Positions 8,310-17,779 of a stretch of 64,000 nucleotides of DNA are shown here, piece by piece. The position numbers and the translations under genes are program-made. The DNA is taken from contig NZ_JAGGKB010000002.1 in the NCBI RefSeq assembly GCF_017873335.1, positions 330,549 to 394,548 on the forward strand. The letters run 5' to 3'. The DNA is from Thermococcus stetteri. Its GTDB lineage: Archaea > Methanobacteriota_B > Thermococci > Thermococcales > Thermococcaceae. Position 1 is the first letter of the stretch. Every line of letters begins with the position of its first letter. A model generated the notes under the pieces. That model saw only the letters and a list, made by a program, of their open reading frames with translations, ran no database searches and was not told the origin of the DNA.

Positions 8310-9908
8310 ATGGAGGTTGGAATAGTCCCGGTCATACCGCTCGGCTTTGCATTCTTCCTCCCGTTCATAGCCTTCGCAACTGGAAAGAACAGAAAGGTCG
8401 TGATAGCCTACGCCCTAACCGCTCAAACTGTAGCTTTCCTCGCTGGAATCGAGCTCTTCAAAATGGCCTACTCCTCGAATGAGCCCCTAGTTTACGCTTT
8501 CGGGAACTGGATAGCGCCGATAGGGATAGTTTTTGAGGTGGACAGGCTATCCGCGACGCTGGTTCTGACCGCTACCATCGGCTTCTTGATGGCTGGAATA
8601 TACTCTGCCAGGTTCATCAGGGAGCACGGAATAGAGTTCTTCTACACCTTTCTCCTCGGCCTTGAGGCCGGAACTCTGGGGGCATTCATGACGGGCGATG
8701 CATTCAACCTCTTCGTCATGCTCGAGGTTCTCGGCGCTTCCGCCTATGCCATAGTGGGCTTTTACAGAAACAGGAGCGAGAGCATCGAGGGTGCCTTCAA
8801 GTACGGGATAAGCGGTGCCGTGGCTACGAGCCTCTACTTTTTAGCACTCGGCTTCGTCTACGCCTCCCTCGGAACGGTCAACATGGCCGACCTAAGCGCC
8901 AAGTTTCATAACATAAGCTTCCCGGTCACGGTGAAGGTCTTCGGAGACCCAACCTTGGCCCTCGGAATATTCTTCGCACTGACGATAGCGATGGTCCTCG
9001 TCAAGAGCGCCATCTTCCCGGGCCACTACTGGCTTCCCGATGCCTATCAAGGTGCACCCATACCCGTCGGCGCTGTCCTCAGCGGCTTCGTTGAGGTCGT
9101 CGGCATCTATGCCCTCATGAGGTTCCTTTACACAGTCTTCCAGGGTATTTCATTCTCCCACTGGCTCTCACTGGTCTTCTTCACGCTCGGAACTGCAACG
9201 GCCTTCCTCGGCTCCCTGATGATGCTCGTCCAGAAGGACGTTAAAAGGCTCATAGCTTATTCAACGATACTCCACATGGGCTACCTCTTCATGACCCTCG
9301 GCATTGGAACGGAGCTCGCAGTTCTGGCCATAAACTTTCACATAGTGAACCACGCCATAGCAAAGATGCTCCTCTTCTTCACGGTTGGGGCCTTTATCTA
9401 CAGGACTGGGAAAACGAAGATAGACGACCTTGCCGGCGTTGGAAAGAAGATGCCGGTAACGACCTTCCTCTTTGGAATAGCCACGCTCAGCCTCGTTGGG
9501 GTTCCGCCGCTCAACGTCTTCTTCAGCAAGATGCTTATCTTTGACGCGCTGATGCAGAAGAGCGCCTGGCTTGCTTCAGTAGTCATTATCACGAGTGCCA
9601 TAGCGGCGTGGGCTTACTTTAAGCTCTTCGTGACCCTCTGGCGCGGAAAGCCCGTCGAGGGACACGGTCACCATGGAGAAGGAGAGCACGAAGGAGATAC
9701 GAAAATCAGTGACCACATTGAAGGTGGCGAAGTCTGGGTTCTCACGTCTGTGAACCTAATCCTTGGTCTCTTAGTGGTGCTCTTTGGAATCTTCGCGCCG
9801 GTGCTGATAGACAGCTACTTCCACGGGGCGGCGGTTCAGGCGATGGACTATCAGAGCTACATAGAGGCCGTGAGAAAGCTGGCAGAGGCAGTTCTTGCAA
9901 GTGCATGA
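8310..9908 (+). CDS. mrpD: Mrp antiporter subunit MrpD
   Basis: 532 residues, NuoN/MrpD family. Key family features are a Glu-bearing helix (FNLFVMLEVLGASAYAI), the segment VKSAIFPGHYWLPDAYQGAP followed by PVGAVLSGFVE, and VQKDVKRLIAYSTILHMGY. A His-rich hydrophilic loop (GHGHHGEGEHEGD) lies near residues 450-465 and could bind metal or be a cytoplasmic insert. It closes the operon; the next gene is on the opposite strand, and the 60-nt gap contains a T-rich stretch that may terminate transcription. Confidence 0.9.
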   Translation: MEVGIVPVIPLGFAFFLPFIAFATGKNRKVVIAYALTAQTVAFLAGIELFKMAYSSNEPLVYAFGNWIAPIGIVFEVDRLSATLVLTATIGFLMAGIYSARFIREHGIEFFYTFLLGLEAGTLGAFMTGDAFNLFVMLEVLGASAYAIVGFYRNRSESIEGAFKYGISGAVATSLYFLALGFVYASLGTVNMADLSAKFHNISFPVTVKVFGDPTLALGIFFALTIAMVLVKSAIFPGHYWLPDAYQGAPIPVGAVLSGFVEVVGIYALMRFLYTVFQGISFSHWLSLVFFTLGTATAFLGSLMMLVQKDVKRLIAYSTILHMGYLFMTLGIGTELAVLAINFHIVNHAIAKMLLFFTVGAFIYRTGKTKIDDLAGVGKKMPVTTFLFGIATLSLVGVPPLNVFFSKMLIFDALMQKSAWLASVVIITSAIAAWAYFKLFVTLWRGKPVEGHGHHGEGEHEGDTKISDHIEGGEVWVLTSVNLILGLLVVLFGIFAPVLIDSYFHGAAVQAMDYQSYIEAVRKLAEAVLASA

Positions 9909-9968
9909 GACCTTCTCCCATCTTTTCCCAAATTTATCTGTGGCCTTGTCTGAGGAAACTGGAAAAAG

Positions 9969-10724
9969 TTAGGTGAAGTAGAGGACGGTCAAAACGAGAA
10001 TGTAGAGAAGCATCACACTTCTGAAGACACTCCAGCCGAGCCTTTTGATGTCGTCTATCTTTGCGACGTAGTTCTCATCCCTGAGGTTTTTCACCAGCCT
10101 AACCGTCGGCTCGATGAGGGCTATAATCAGATAAGGATTATATGCTAAAACGCCGAAGATTGGGAGCCAAGTTATCAGCGGGTACTTCTTGGGAAACTTC
10201 CTGAAGGCCAGCTTTGTCTCGACGTAGGCAGCTCCAATAGCTTCGTAATAGGCCAAAACTAGCCAGAAGATGAAAACCTTATCGCTGAATGGCTTCCCTG
10301 AAACAGCCGGGGCAAAGAGGGCTGGAACCGCTGGTAAGAGGTTTCCGAGGGCGTAGGTGACGGGGTGCTTCCAGCCCTTAGCCCGGGAGAAAGCGAAGTG
10401 AAGGGTGAAGAGAACAACCACTACAGCCAGTGGAATTACGAGGGGATTATCTAGAGCAGGTTTGAGGGCATCGGTGCCGAACCAGTAAAATGCGGGGAGA
10501 ACGTACGCCAAAGCGTTTAGACCGAGGCTCAGGGCCATCCCGCTCATTTTCCAGGCGCGATAGGAATCGAAGGCAAAATCGAAGGTGAAGAACGTTACCA
10601 GCGTAACGATAAGCCCGATCAACCAGCCACGCCAGTCTGCGTGGGCAAGGATTAAACCTCCTATCATCGAGAGAATTATAGTCCCGCCAGCTCCGGGCTC
10701 CCTTGGAACCTTGAAGACCTTCAT
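9969..10724 (-). CDS. YwiC-like polytopic membrane protein
   Basis: 251 residues with about seven to eight hydrophobic helices. The N-terminus KVPREPGAGG resembles the PREHGAW start of YwiC-like proteins, here with PG in place of HG. The function of the family is unknown. It is transcribed towards the mrp operon, and its start faces the cooC-like gene across a 147-bp divergent intergenic region containing A/T-rich promoter elements. Family placement is tentative. Confidence 0.7.
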   Translation of the reverse strand: MKVFKVPREPGAGGTIILSMIGGLILAHADWRGWLIGLIVTLVTFFTFDFAFDSYRAWKMSGMALSLGLNALAYVLPAFYWFGTDALKPALDNPLVIPLAVVVVLFTLHFAFSRAKGWKHPVTYALGNLLPAVPALFAPAVSGKPFSDKVFIFWLVLAYYEAIGAAYVETKLAFRKFPKKYPLITWLPIFGVLAYNPYLIIALIEPTVRLVKNLRDENYVAKIDDIKRLGWSVFRSVMLLYILVLTVLYFT

Positions 10725-10871
10725 CGCAACGCCTCCTTCATTGTTTTAACCGCGGGAGTTACATAATGGAACCTAAAAACCTTTACTGGGCAAATTTGTG
10801 GACAAACGGGTATTATCGACGAAGCAAAGGACTTATAGATCGTGCTACTGTTTTCCAAATTAGTGATACAC

Positions 10872-11600
10872 ATGAAGATCCTCGTGTCCGGAAAGGGCGG
10901 CTGTGGGAAGAGCACTATAAGCGCGATGCTTGGAAAGTATCTAGCAGGCAGAGGCTACCGCGTCCTCATAATAGACGCCGACGAGTCGAACCCGGGCCTC
11001 TATAGGATGCTGGGCCTTCCAAAGGTCAAGACTCTTGCTGAACACCTCGGCGGGAAGAAGAGGGCCAAGATACTCATGGCGGTAGAAGGTGAAGGAGAGC
11101 TCGACGAGGAGCTCTTTGACTGGACGCTCGACGAAGTTCCTGAGGAAATCCTCGCCAGGAAGGGGAATCTCGCGGTTCTCACAATCGGGAAGATTGAAGA
11201 AGCTGAAGAAGGTTGCGCCTGTCCCTACGGGTTCCTCGCGAGGAAACTCCTCGAGGGCATAAAGCTGAAGGAGAACGAGGTTATCATCGTTGACACGGAG
11301 GCTGGGATAGAGCACTTCGGCAGGGGTGTTGACAAACACGTTGATGTCGTTGTTGACGTGGCCGAGCCCTCCCTGGAGTCCATTGAGCTGTCAAGGAAAA
11401 TAGCGAGTTTAAGCGAGAGCCTCGGCCTCAAACACATTCTCGTCCTAAACAAGGCCCTTCCGGGAGTTGAGGAAAAACTGCCGGTTAAGCCTAATGTCAT
11501 CATACCCTTCGACCAGAGCTTCATCATCGACAGCCTCAACGGCAGAGAAGTCGAGCCAATAGAGCAGATTGAAACCCTTTGGGAGTCGATATCCAGATGA
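10872..11600 (+). CDS. CooC-type MinD/ParA-family ATPase (nickel insertion)
   Basis: 242 residues with the deviant Walker A GKGGCGKST at residues 7-15, a signature Asp (LIIDADESNPG) and a second Asp motif (VIIVDTEAGIEHFGRG). A Cys-X-Cys pair (EGCACPYG, about residues 114-116) matches CooC1, where it binds nickel or zinc at the dimer interface. CooC delivers nickel to carbon monoxide dehydrogenase; no cooS gene is in this window, so the client may lie elsewhere or be another nickel enzyme. The start is the ATG at 10872; the upstream in-frame extension is unlike the family. Confidence 0.85.
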   Translation: MKILVSGKGGCGKSTISAMLGKYLAGRGYRVLIIDADESNPGLYRMLGLPKVKTLAEHLGGKKRAKILMAVEGEGELDEELFDWTLDEVPEEILARKGNLAVLTIGKIEEAEEGCACPYGFLARKLLEGIKLKENEVIIVDTEAGIEHFGRGVDKHVDVVVDVAEPSLESIELSRKIASLSESLGLKHILVLNKALPGVEEKLPVKPNVIIPFDQSFIIDSLNGREVEPIEQIETLWESISR

Positions 11601-11873
11601 ATTCATTTGTTTAGGCCTTGACGTTCTGTTGTCATCTTCCAAAATTTTTACAAATACTTGCCTATCTTACTATAAAATTTTTCGAACTTTTGACCTTCTT
11701 AGTGCAATAATGTTCTCCATCGCTCCGTGTTTCGACGAACGGCTATTCTGCTTTCGTTTTCTGGCTAATTAGCCGATCCTAACCCTTTTTCGTTTTTCGC
11801 CGATTATTATTTTGACGAACGACGAAAGAATTTTAAGGAGACCTAACTCTTAACCTGGAAGAGGTGACAGCCA
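11601..11873 (+). promoter_or_regulatory. Upstream region of acs with repeated TTT(C/T)GACGAACG element
   Basis: This A/T-rich stretch carries TTTCGACGAACGG at 11730-11742 and the near-copy TTTTGACGAACGA at 11810-11822, 80 bp apart. The second abuts a BRE/TATA (CGAAAGAATTTTAAGG, about 11823-11838) that would start transcription close to the ribosome binding site GAGGTGA at 11861-11867. The first 13-mer recurs exactly upstream of the formaldehyde oxidoreductase gene at 38847. A regulator-binding role is inferred from repetition and position. Confidence 0.5.
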
Positions 11874-13814
11874 GTGCAGGTCGGGGGAGGATTCTTGGAG
11901 GAGAAGTACATCCCACTGCAGTCCTTCAGGGAGGAGCACAAGAGATCCATAGAGAACCTCGAGGAGTTCTGGGCGGAGCAGGCGAAGGTTATAGACTGGT
12001 TCAAGACGTGGGAGAAAGTCCTCGACGACTCGAAGGCTCCTTTCTTCCGCTGGTTCGTGGGGGGCCAGCTCAACGCTAGCTACAACGCCCTCGACAGGCA
12101 CATCAAAGCCGGAAAGAGGAACAGGGCGGCAATAATCTGGGAGAGCGAGGAGGGAGAAACGAGAACCCTCACCTACTACGAGCTCTACCGCGAGGTGAAC
12201 CGCTTTGCATCGGTTCTTAAGAACCTCGGCGTTGGGAAGGGCGACAGGGTAGTTATCTACATGCCCCTCGTTCCCGAAGTGGTTATAGCGATGCTGGCCA
12301 GCGCGAGGATAGGGGCAATCCACAGCGTCGTGTTCTCTGGCTTCTCGGCTGAAGCGTTGGCTACTAGAATAAACGACGCAAAGGCGAAGGTAGTCATAAC
12401 CGCCGACTACCTCTACAGGCGCGGAAAGGCCCTGAACCTCAAGGAGATAGTTGACAGGGCTCTCCTCGAAACTCCGAGCGTCGAGAGCGTTGTGGTGCTT
12501 AAGCGCTCTGAAGACGAGGTCAACATGGTCGAGGGAAGGGACTACTACTGGTAGAACCTCCTGGAAGGAGCCGAGAGGTACGTCGAGCCGGTTCCGGTCG
12601 AGAGCAACCACCCGCTCTTCATCCTCTACACGAGTGGAACGACCGGAACGCCGAAGGGTATCGTCCACTCCACTGGCGGCTACCTCGTTTACGTTGCCAA
12701 GACGATGCAGTGGGCATGGGGGATAACCGAGAGCGACCTCTTCTGGAACACCGCAGATGTAGGCTGGATCACCGGGCACAGCTACCTCGTTTACGGCCCG
12801 CTGACCCTCGGCTTAACCGTCATGATGTACGAGGGAGCTCTGAACTATCTCAAGCCCGACAAGCCCTGGGAACTGATAGAGAAGCACGGAGTCACGATAT
12901 TCTACACAGCTCCTACAGCGGTAAGGATGCTCATGCGCTATGGCGACGAGTGGGTAAAGAAGCACGACCTCTCGAGCCTGCGCCTCCTCGGTTCTGTCGG
13001 CGAGCCGATTAACCCGAGGGCTTGGAAGTGGTACTATGAGGTCGTCGGCGGTGGAAGGTGCCCGATAATAGACACTTGGTGGCAGACTGAAACCGGCGGC
13101 TACATGATATACCCCTCAGCCGGAATACAGCTTCCGCCGCTCAAGCCGGGTTCAGCCACCTTCCCCGGCCTTGGAGTTGATGCAGACGTCTTTACGTCTG
13201 AAGGCAAGCCAGCGAAGCCTGGGGAGAGGGGCTACCTCGTCATCAAGAAGCCCTGGCCTGGAATGCTCCTCGGCATCTGGGGCAACGACGAGCGCTACAT
13301 AAGAACCTACTGGAAGCGCTTCAGCAAGCCTGAAGAGGGAGTCTGGATATACTACCCGGCCGACTACGCAATGAAGGACGAGGACGGCTACTTCTGGATA
13401 TTCGGCAGGGCAGACGAGGTTCTCAACGTCTCTGGTCATAGGATTGGAACTGCCGAGATTGAGCATGCGCTCGTCCTCCACCCGGCGGTTGCCGAGGCGG
13501 CCGTAATCGGGAGGCGCGACGAGATTAAGGGCGAGGTTCCTGTGGCGTTTGTGATACTCAAGGAGAACTGCGTCCCGAGGGAGAGCCTCAAGAAGGAACT
13601 CATAGACTACGTGAGGGAAACCCTCGGCCCGATAGCATCTCCAGCTGAGGTCTTCTTCGTCAACAAGCTCCCGAAGACGAGGAGCGGAAAGATAATGCGC
13701 AGGGTTCTCAAGGCCCTTGCGAGCGGAAAGGGCCTCGGCGACCTCTCAACGCTGGAAGATGAGGCGAGCGTGGAAGAAGTGAAAAAGGCCTTAGAGGGCT
13801 TCGAGATGCGTTAG
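11874..13814 (+). pseudogene. acs: AMP-forming acetyl-CoA synthetase interrupted by an in-frame TAG
   Basis: The family activates acetate (or other acids) with ATP and CoA. The frame is open from a GTG at 11874 (GAGGTGA site 6 nt upstream) to a TAG at 12552-12554, then continues in the same frame to 13814 with fully conserved sequence. Before the stop are the ACAS N-terminal region ([25 protein letters not shown]) and the start of the adenylation domain. After it come the P-loop-like TSGTTGTPKG, WWQTETGG, and C-terminal GHRIGTAEIE and KTRSGKIMRR. A downstream ATG at 12705 lies after the ATP-binding motif, so reinitiation could not give an active enzyme. The cause may be a nonsense mutation, readthrough or a base-calling error. 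Full length would be about 646 residues, normal for the family. Confidence 0.85.
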
Positions 13815-14827
13815 CATATCCTCGGTACTGGGTCACCAGCGGGAGGCTCCATGAAGCGCTTCCCACCGATTCCGGTCTCGAGGAGAACCTTTCCTTTATA
13901 CTCCTCTATCACCTCACCTATCATTGCGGCATCACGGCCCCTCTCCGTTTTTCTCATCGCATCAAGGGCTTCCTCCGCGTAGTCCCTCGCGACAACCATA
14001 ACCACCTTTCCCTCGTTGGCGACGTCGTATGGGCTTATCCCGAGCATCTCGCTGGCCGCTCTTACTTCCGGTTTGACGGGTATCGCGTCCTCCCTGACGA
14101 GTATTCCAACGTTGCTCTTCCTCGCTATCTCGTTGAGGGCGTTGCTCAGTCCGGCCCTCGTGGGGTCCTTCATCGCGTGTATGTTCTCCCAGCCGATGGC
14201 CTTTGCGACGGCTTCAACTACCTCCCAGATGGGAGATACGTCGCTCTTGAGTTCGGTCTCGAAGGCTATACCTTCTCTGTGGCTCATCAGCGCTATGCCG
14301 TGGTCTCCTATCGTCCCGCTGACTAACACAACGTCACCGACCTTCGCTCCAGCGTCGCTTATCGGTCTCTCGGCTATTCCAACTCCAGCTGTTATGACGA
14401 ACATCTCTATCGGCTCTTCGACGACCTTCGTGTCGCCAGTAACGATTGAAACCGGAACCTCTTTAGCCGTCTCGTCCATCGAGCGAAGAACCCTCACTAG
14501 GACTTCCATGTCGAGACCCTCTCCGATAATCATCGAGTTTGCTAAAGCTAGCGGCTTCGCCCCCATTACTGCGAGGTCATTGACCGTCCCGCTGACGGCT
14601 AAGCGGCCTATGTCCCCTCCAGGGAAGAAGAGGGGCTTTACCGTGTGGCCGTCTATGGTGAAGACAATGTGCTTATCCCCAAAGGGTATCGTTGCGCCGT
14701 CGTCGAGTGCATCCAGACCGATTCCCCCGGCGCTCTTCAAAGTCAGGGTCTTCAGGATAACGTCCCTTAAAAGCTCCTCCATTATTTCTCCGCCAGCTCC
14801 ATGCTCGAGCTTTATCTTTTCCCCCAT
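13811..14827 (-). CDS. hypE: Hydrogenase maturation protein HypE
   Basis: 338 residues. HypE dehydrates the carbamoyl group received from HypF on its C-terminal Cys into a cyanide ligand for the [NiFe] site. The N-terminal LEHGAGGEIMEELL, ATP-binding TGDTKVV, and the C-terminal tail ending in P-R-I-C with the essential terminal Cys are all present. The start is the ATG at 14827, preceded by GGAGGG; a longer frame upstream adds an unrelated basic stretch. It lies directly downstream of hypF (41-nt gap) and converges with acs, overlapping its stop codon by 4 nt. Confidence 0.95.
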   Translation of the reverse strand: MGEKIKLEHGAGGEIMEELLRDVILKTLTLKSAGGIGLDALDDGATIPFGDKHIVFTIDGHTVKPLFFPGGDIGRLAVSGTVNDLAVMGAKPLALANSMIIGEGLDMEVLVRVLRSMDETAKEVPVSIVTGDTKVVEEPIEMFVITAGVGIAERPISDAGAKVGDVVLVSGTIGDHGIALMSHREGIAFETELKSDVSPIWEVVEAVAKAIGWENIHAMKDPTRAGLSNALNEIARKSNVGILVREDAIPVKPEVRAASEMLGISPYDVANEGKVVMVVARDYAEEALDAMRKTERGRDAAMIGEVIEEYKGKVLLETGIGGKRFMEPPAGDPVPRIC

Positions 14828-14868
14828 CTTCAACCCTCCAAATTTTGTTTTGAGATGAGTACGTATCC

Positions 14869-17186
14869 TCACAGCATCAAGTCCTCCCTCGTGAGGTAGC
14901 CCTCCAGATACAGCCCCCCGAGAAAAGCCTGACCGACGTTTATACCGTTGTCCCCCCTCGGAACTTCCTCGGTGACGTGGAAGTTCAAGCCGTTGCTCTC
15001 GACGGCCTTCCTGACGGTTTTGACAATCAGCTCGTTGTAGGCAACGCCGCCGCTTATGACGACGTCCTTTACTCCAAACTCCCTCGCCTTTTCGAGCGCC
15101 ACCTCAGAGAACGCCCTTGCGAGGGCGAGGTGAACGGAATAAGCTATGTCCGCCGGCGAAGCCCTGTCAAGGACTTCAAGCGCTTGGACGAAGAGCTCTT
15201 CAACCTTCATCAGCTCGCCTTCAACCGGCACCTCGAACTTCAGGTCGTTCTTGCCCTTCATGGCAAAGCTCTCCAGCTTCATCGCAGGCTCTCCCTCATA
15301 GTGCCTCCTGTAGGCTATGTTGAGCAGGACGGCGAGCGAATCGAGGACCCTTCCAGTCGAGGAGGCGTAGGCGAGGTTTATCCCCTTGGCGAGCTGGTTG
15401 AGAGCCACTGAGAACTCGATCTTTCCGTACTTGAGGCTCTCGATTGCCTTGGGGCAACACTTCTCGATTATCCCTTCGAGCTCTTCAACGCTGTAGACCT
15501 TGCTGAGGATTCCCATCAAGGCCCTGAGCGGATAGTAGCTGGCTAGGTCTCCGCCGGGGAGCGGGTAGTAATCTATGTGGGCCAGTCTTTCAACGTCCTC
15601 GTAGCTCAGATAGAGAACCTCGCCGCCCCAGGTGTTGCCGTCGGTTCCGTAGCCTACGCCGTCAACCGCTATGCCTACCGCAGATTCGAGGTTCTTCTCG
15701 GCCAAGACGCTCGCTATGTGGGCGTAGTGGTGCTGAACCTGGAGAAGCTCAACCCCCATCTCATTTGCCAGCTCCATGGCAAGCTTGGTGGTGTTGTAGC
15801 TCGGGTGAAGGTCAGCTATAATAAGGTCAAACTCCTTAACGCGGAGAATCTTCTTGAAGTGATCTATGGCTTTCCTCATGAATTCCAGCACCTCAACCTT
15901 GGAAGTGTTGCCTATGTACTGGCTCGGGTAAACCTTCCCGTTCTTCGCCACGCCAAAGGCGTTCATCAGCTCAGCTCCAACGGCTAAACCCCGGTAGCTG
16001 AAGGGTATCTCTATCGGCAGCGGCACGAAACCGCGGGAGCGCCTTATAACGGCCCTCTTTCCATCGACGAAGCGAATCACGCTGTCATCGGCCCTGTTGA
16101 GTATCTTCCGGTTGTGAAGCAGGAGGTAGTCGGCTACATCCTTCAGCTCCTCGAAGGCTTTGTCATTGTCCTTGACCATTGGCATTCCCGGGTAGTTGGC
16201 TGAGGTCATTACGTAGACCTTAGTCTTGCTCCAGTGGAAGAGTATGTAGTGCGTCCCGGCGTAAGGGAGCATGACACCAATCGTGTGAAGCCCCGGCGCG
16301 AGGTTCTCGGGGAGCGGGAAGGGCTCCTTCTTGCGGAGGGTCACTATTGGCCTCCTGTAGGAGGTCAGCTCCTCTTCCTCCTCCTTGCTCACGTAGGCGA
16401 AGCTTTTGATCGTCTCGAGGCTATCGGCCATTATGGCGAAGGGCTTCTGGGGCCTGAAGGTTCTCCTCCTAAGCTCCGCAACGACGTCTTCCCTCGTTGC
16501 GTCGCAGGCCAAATGAATTCCGCCGATGCCCTTAATGGCCACGATGTATCCCTTGTCTATAAGCTCGGCCACCTTCCTCAGCGGGTCGCCGGTTATCTCC
16601 TCACCCTCGTTCGTGTAGAGCCGGTAGCTCGGCCCGCAGACCGGACAGCAGACGGGTTCGGCGTGGTAGCGCCTGTTGAGGGGGTCCTTGTACTCGCTCT
16701 CACAGAAGTCGCACATCGGGAACTCTCGCATCGTGGTGTTCTCTCTGTCGTAGGGTAAATCCTCGATTATCGTGAACCTCGGCCCACAGTTGGTGCAGAC
16801 AATGAATGGATACATATAGCGTTTGTTCGTTGGGTCGAAGAGCTCCTCAGACAGTCCTCACAGATTGCTATGTCCGGCGGAATAATCGAGTCGCCCCCGC
16901 TTCCGCCCTTGGAGCTCTTCTCGATGTAAAACCTGTCGAAGCCGTGAGGCAGTATCTCTTTCTTCTCCAGCCTGTCCACCCTCGCGAGGGGTGGCTTCTT
17001 GCGGTAGATGTCCCTGATGAAGGCCTCAACCTCCTCTTCCCTTCCCTCGACGACTATCTCAACGCCTGCATCTCCGAGGTTCTTGACGTAACCACGGAGG
17101 TTGTGCTCGTGGGCTATTCGGTAGATGAAGGGCCTGAAGCCGACCGCCTGGACGATACCCTGAACGTGAATCCGATACGCCTTCAT
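14869..17186 (-). pseudogene. hypF: HypF carbamoyltransferase gene with a single-base frameshift
   Basis: HypF converts carbamoyl phosphate and ATP into the carbamoyl-AMP used for cyanide synthesis. The 5' part (start ATG 17186, GGTGGG site) encodes the acylphosphatase domain (VQGIVQAVGFRPFIYRIA) and runs into PPDIAICEDCLR, then leaves frame. The other frame resumes with RYMYPFIVCTNCGPRFTII, the zinc-finger pairs CEDC/CTNC/CDFC/CPVC, the YrdC-like domain and the HypF/Kae1-like domain (HHYAH). Adding one G to the GG at about 16845-16846 (complement) restores one frame of about 770 residues, the family length. Either the gene is inactive or one base was missed in a G run. HypF is essential for all [NiFe] hydrogenases in this lineage. 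Confidence 0.88.
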
Positions 17187-17218
17187 GCCACCCACCGGTT
17201 TCCTTTCCACTTTTTGGG

Positions 17219-17270
17219 CCTTTATAGGTTTCCAAAACCAAAAGTTGAAAACGAGAGTGGAGTTTTGAAC
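17219..17270 (-). promoter_or_regulatory. hypF promoter with two SurR-like GTTnnnAAC sites
   Basis: On the minus strand a TATA box (CCTATAAAGG, 17219-17228) lies about 35 bp before the hypF ATG. Just upstream are two matches to the GTTnnnAAC half-site of the redox regulator SurR of Thermococcales: GTTGAAAAC (17244-17252) and GTTTTGAAC (17262-17270), 9 nt apart. SurR activates hydrogenase genes in Pyrococcus furiosus, so sites upstream of the TATA box suggest activation. The match is seen directly; binding is inferred. Confidence 0.55.
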
Positions 17271-17280
17271 CTTGGGTGTA

Positions 17281-17673
17281 TTACCCCTGCCCGAAAAGCT
17301 CAAGGCACACCTTGCACCTGCCGGGTTCCAGTTCGGGGTCTATCCCAGAGTGAAAGGAGCAGACGTAGCCCTTCCCAAGCATTTCGAGGGCTATCTTCAT
17401 GAGCTCCCTTTGAATCAGGTACTCGTCGGGCTTTTCGTCCAAAACCCATCCGGCGAGTTTTCTGAGCCTTTCGTCAATATCCTGAAAAGAGGAGACGTCT
17501 ATTAGGGCGCCCCTGTCCATCCTGAGATAGCGGGAAACCGCCGATTGGGTGATGTGGAGGAGTTCCGCTATCTCTGTCTGTTTGAGGCCCCTTTCCCGAA
17601 GTATCTCGACGAGCCTTCTCCTCAAGGAAGGGTAAACGTAGCGCGATGCAACCTCGAAGGCGCTCACTTTCAT
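17281..17673 (-). CDS. HTH (XRE/Cro-like) transcriptional regulator with C-terminal Cys residues
   Basis: 130 residues. Residues 18-50 form a helix-turn-helix (RERGLKQTEIAELLHITQSA followed by VSRYLR). The C-terminal part is helical and ends with Cys residues (GYVCSF and GRCKVCLELF), including a CxxC pair suited to metal or redox sensing. An 11-bp palindrome lies directly upstream of the start. It is divergent from the hybrid-cluster-protein remnant at 17780, so it may once have regulated that gene. It is read in the same direction as hypF but separated by the SurR-like sites. Confidence 0.82.
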   Translation of the reverse strand: MKVSAFEVASRYVYPSLRRRLVEILRERGLKQTEIAELLHITQSAVSRYLRMDRGALIDVSSFQDIDERLRKLAGWVLDEKPDEYLIQRELMKIALEMLGKGYVCSFHSGIDPELEPGRCKVCLELFGQG

Positions 17674-17677
17674 GGAT

Positions 17678-17688
17678 CATGTCATGAC
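17678..17688. promoter_or_regulatory. Palindrome upstream of the HTH regulator (candidate operator)
   Basis: The sequence TCATGTCATGA is a perfect 5-bp inverted repeat around one central base. It lies 5 nt before the regulator start codon, between it and an A/T-rich TATA box (GGAATATTTAAA, about 17692-17703). This position fits autorepression. No experimental support is available. Confidence 0.4.
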
Positions 17689-17779
17689 GCGCGGAATATT
17701 TAAACCTTTCTGCACGGAATTACGGAAACTCACCCAACACCCGTTGGCGGAATAGAACCACAGGACCCATCGACGAGTC

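Noticed and set aside
12540..12570. Pyrrolysine or other recoding at the acs TAG
   Set aside because: Nothing in the window suggests pyrrolysine machinery, the residue is not at a known recoded site, and the lineage is not known to use it.
11850..12779. 309-codon minus-strand frame opposite acs
   Set aside because: Antisense shadow in a high-GC gene with no promoter or recognised motif.
14016..14858. 280-codon plus-strand frame opposite hypE
   Set aside because: Antisense shadow of a well-supported gene; Ser/Thr-rich composition with no family signal and no ribosome binding site.
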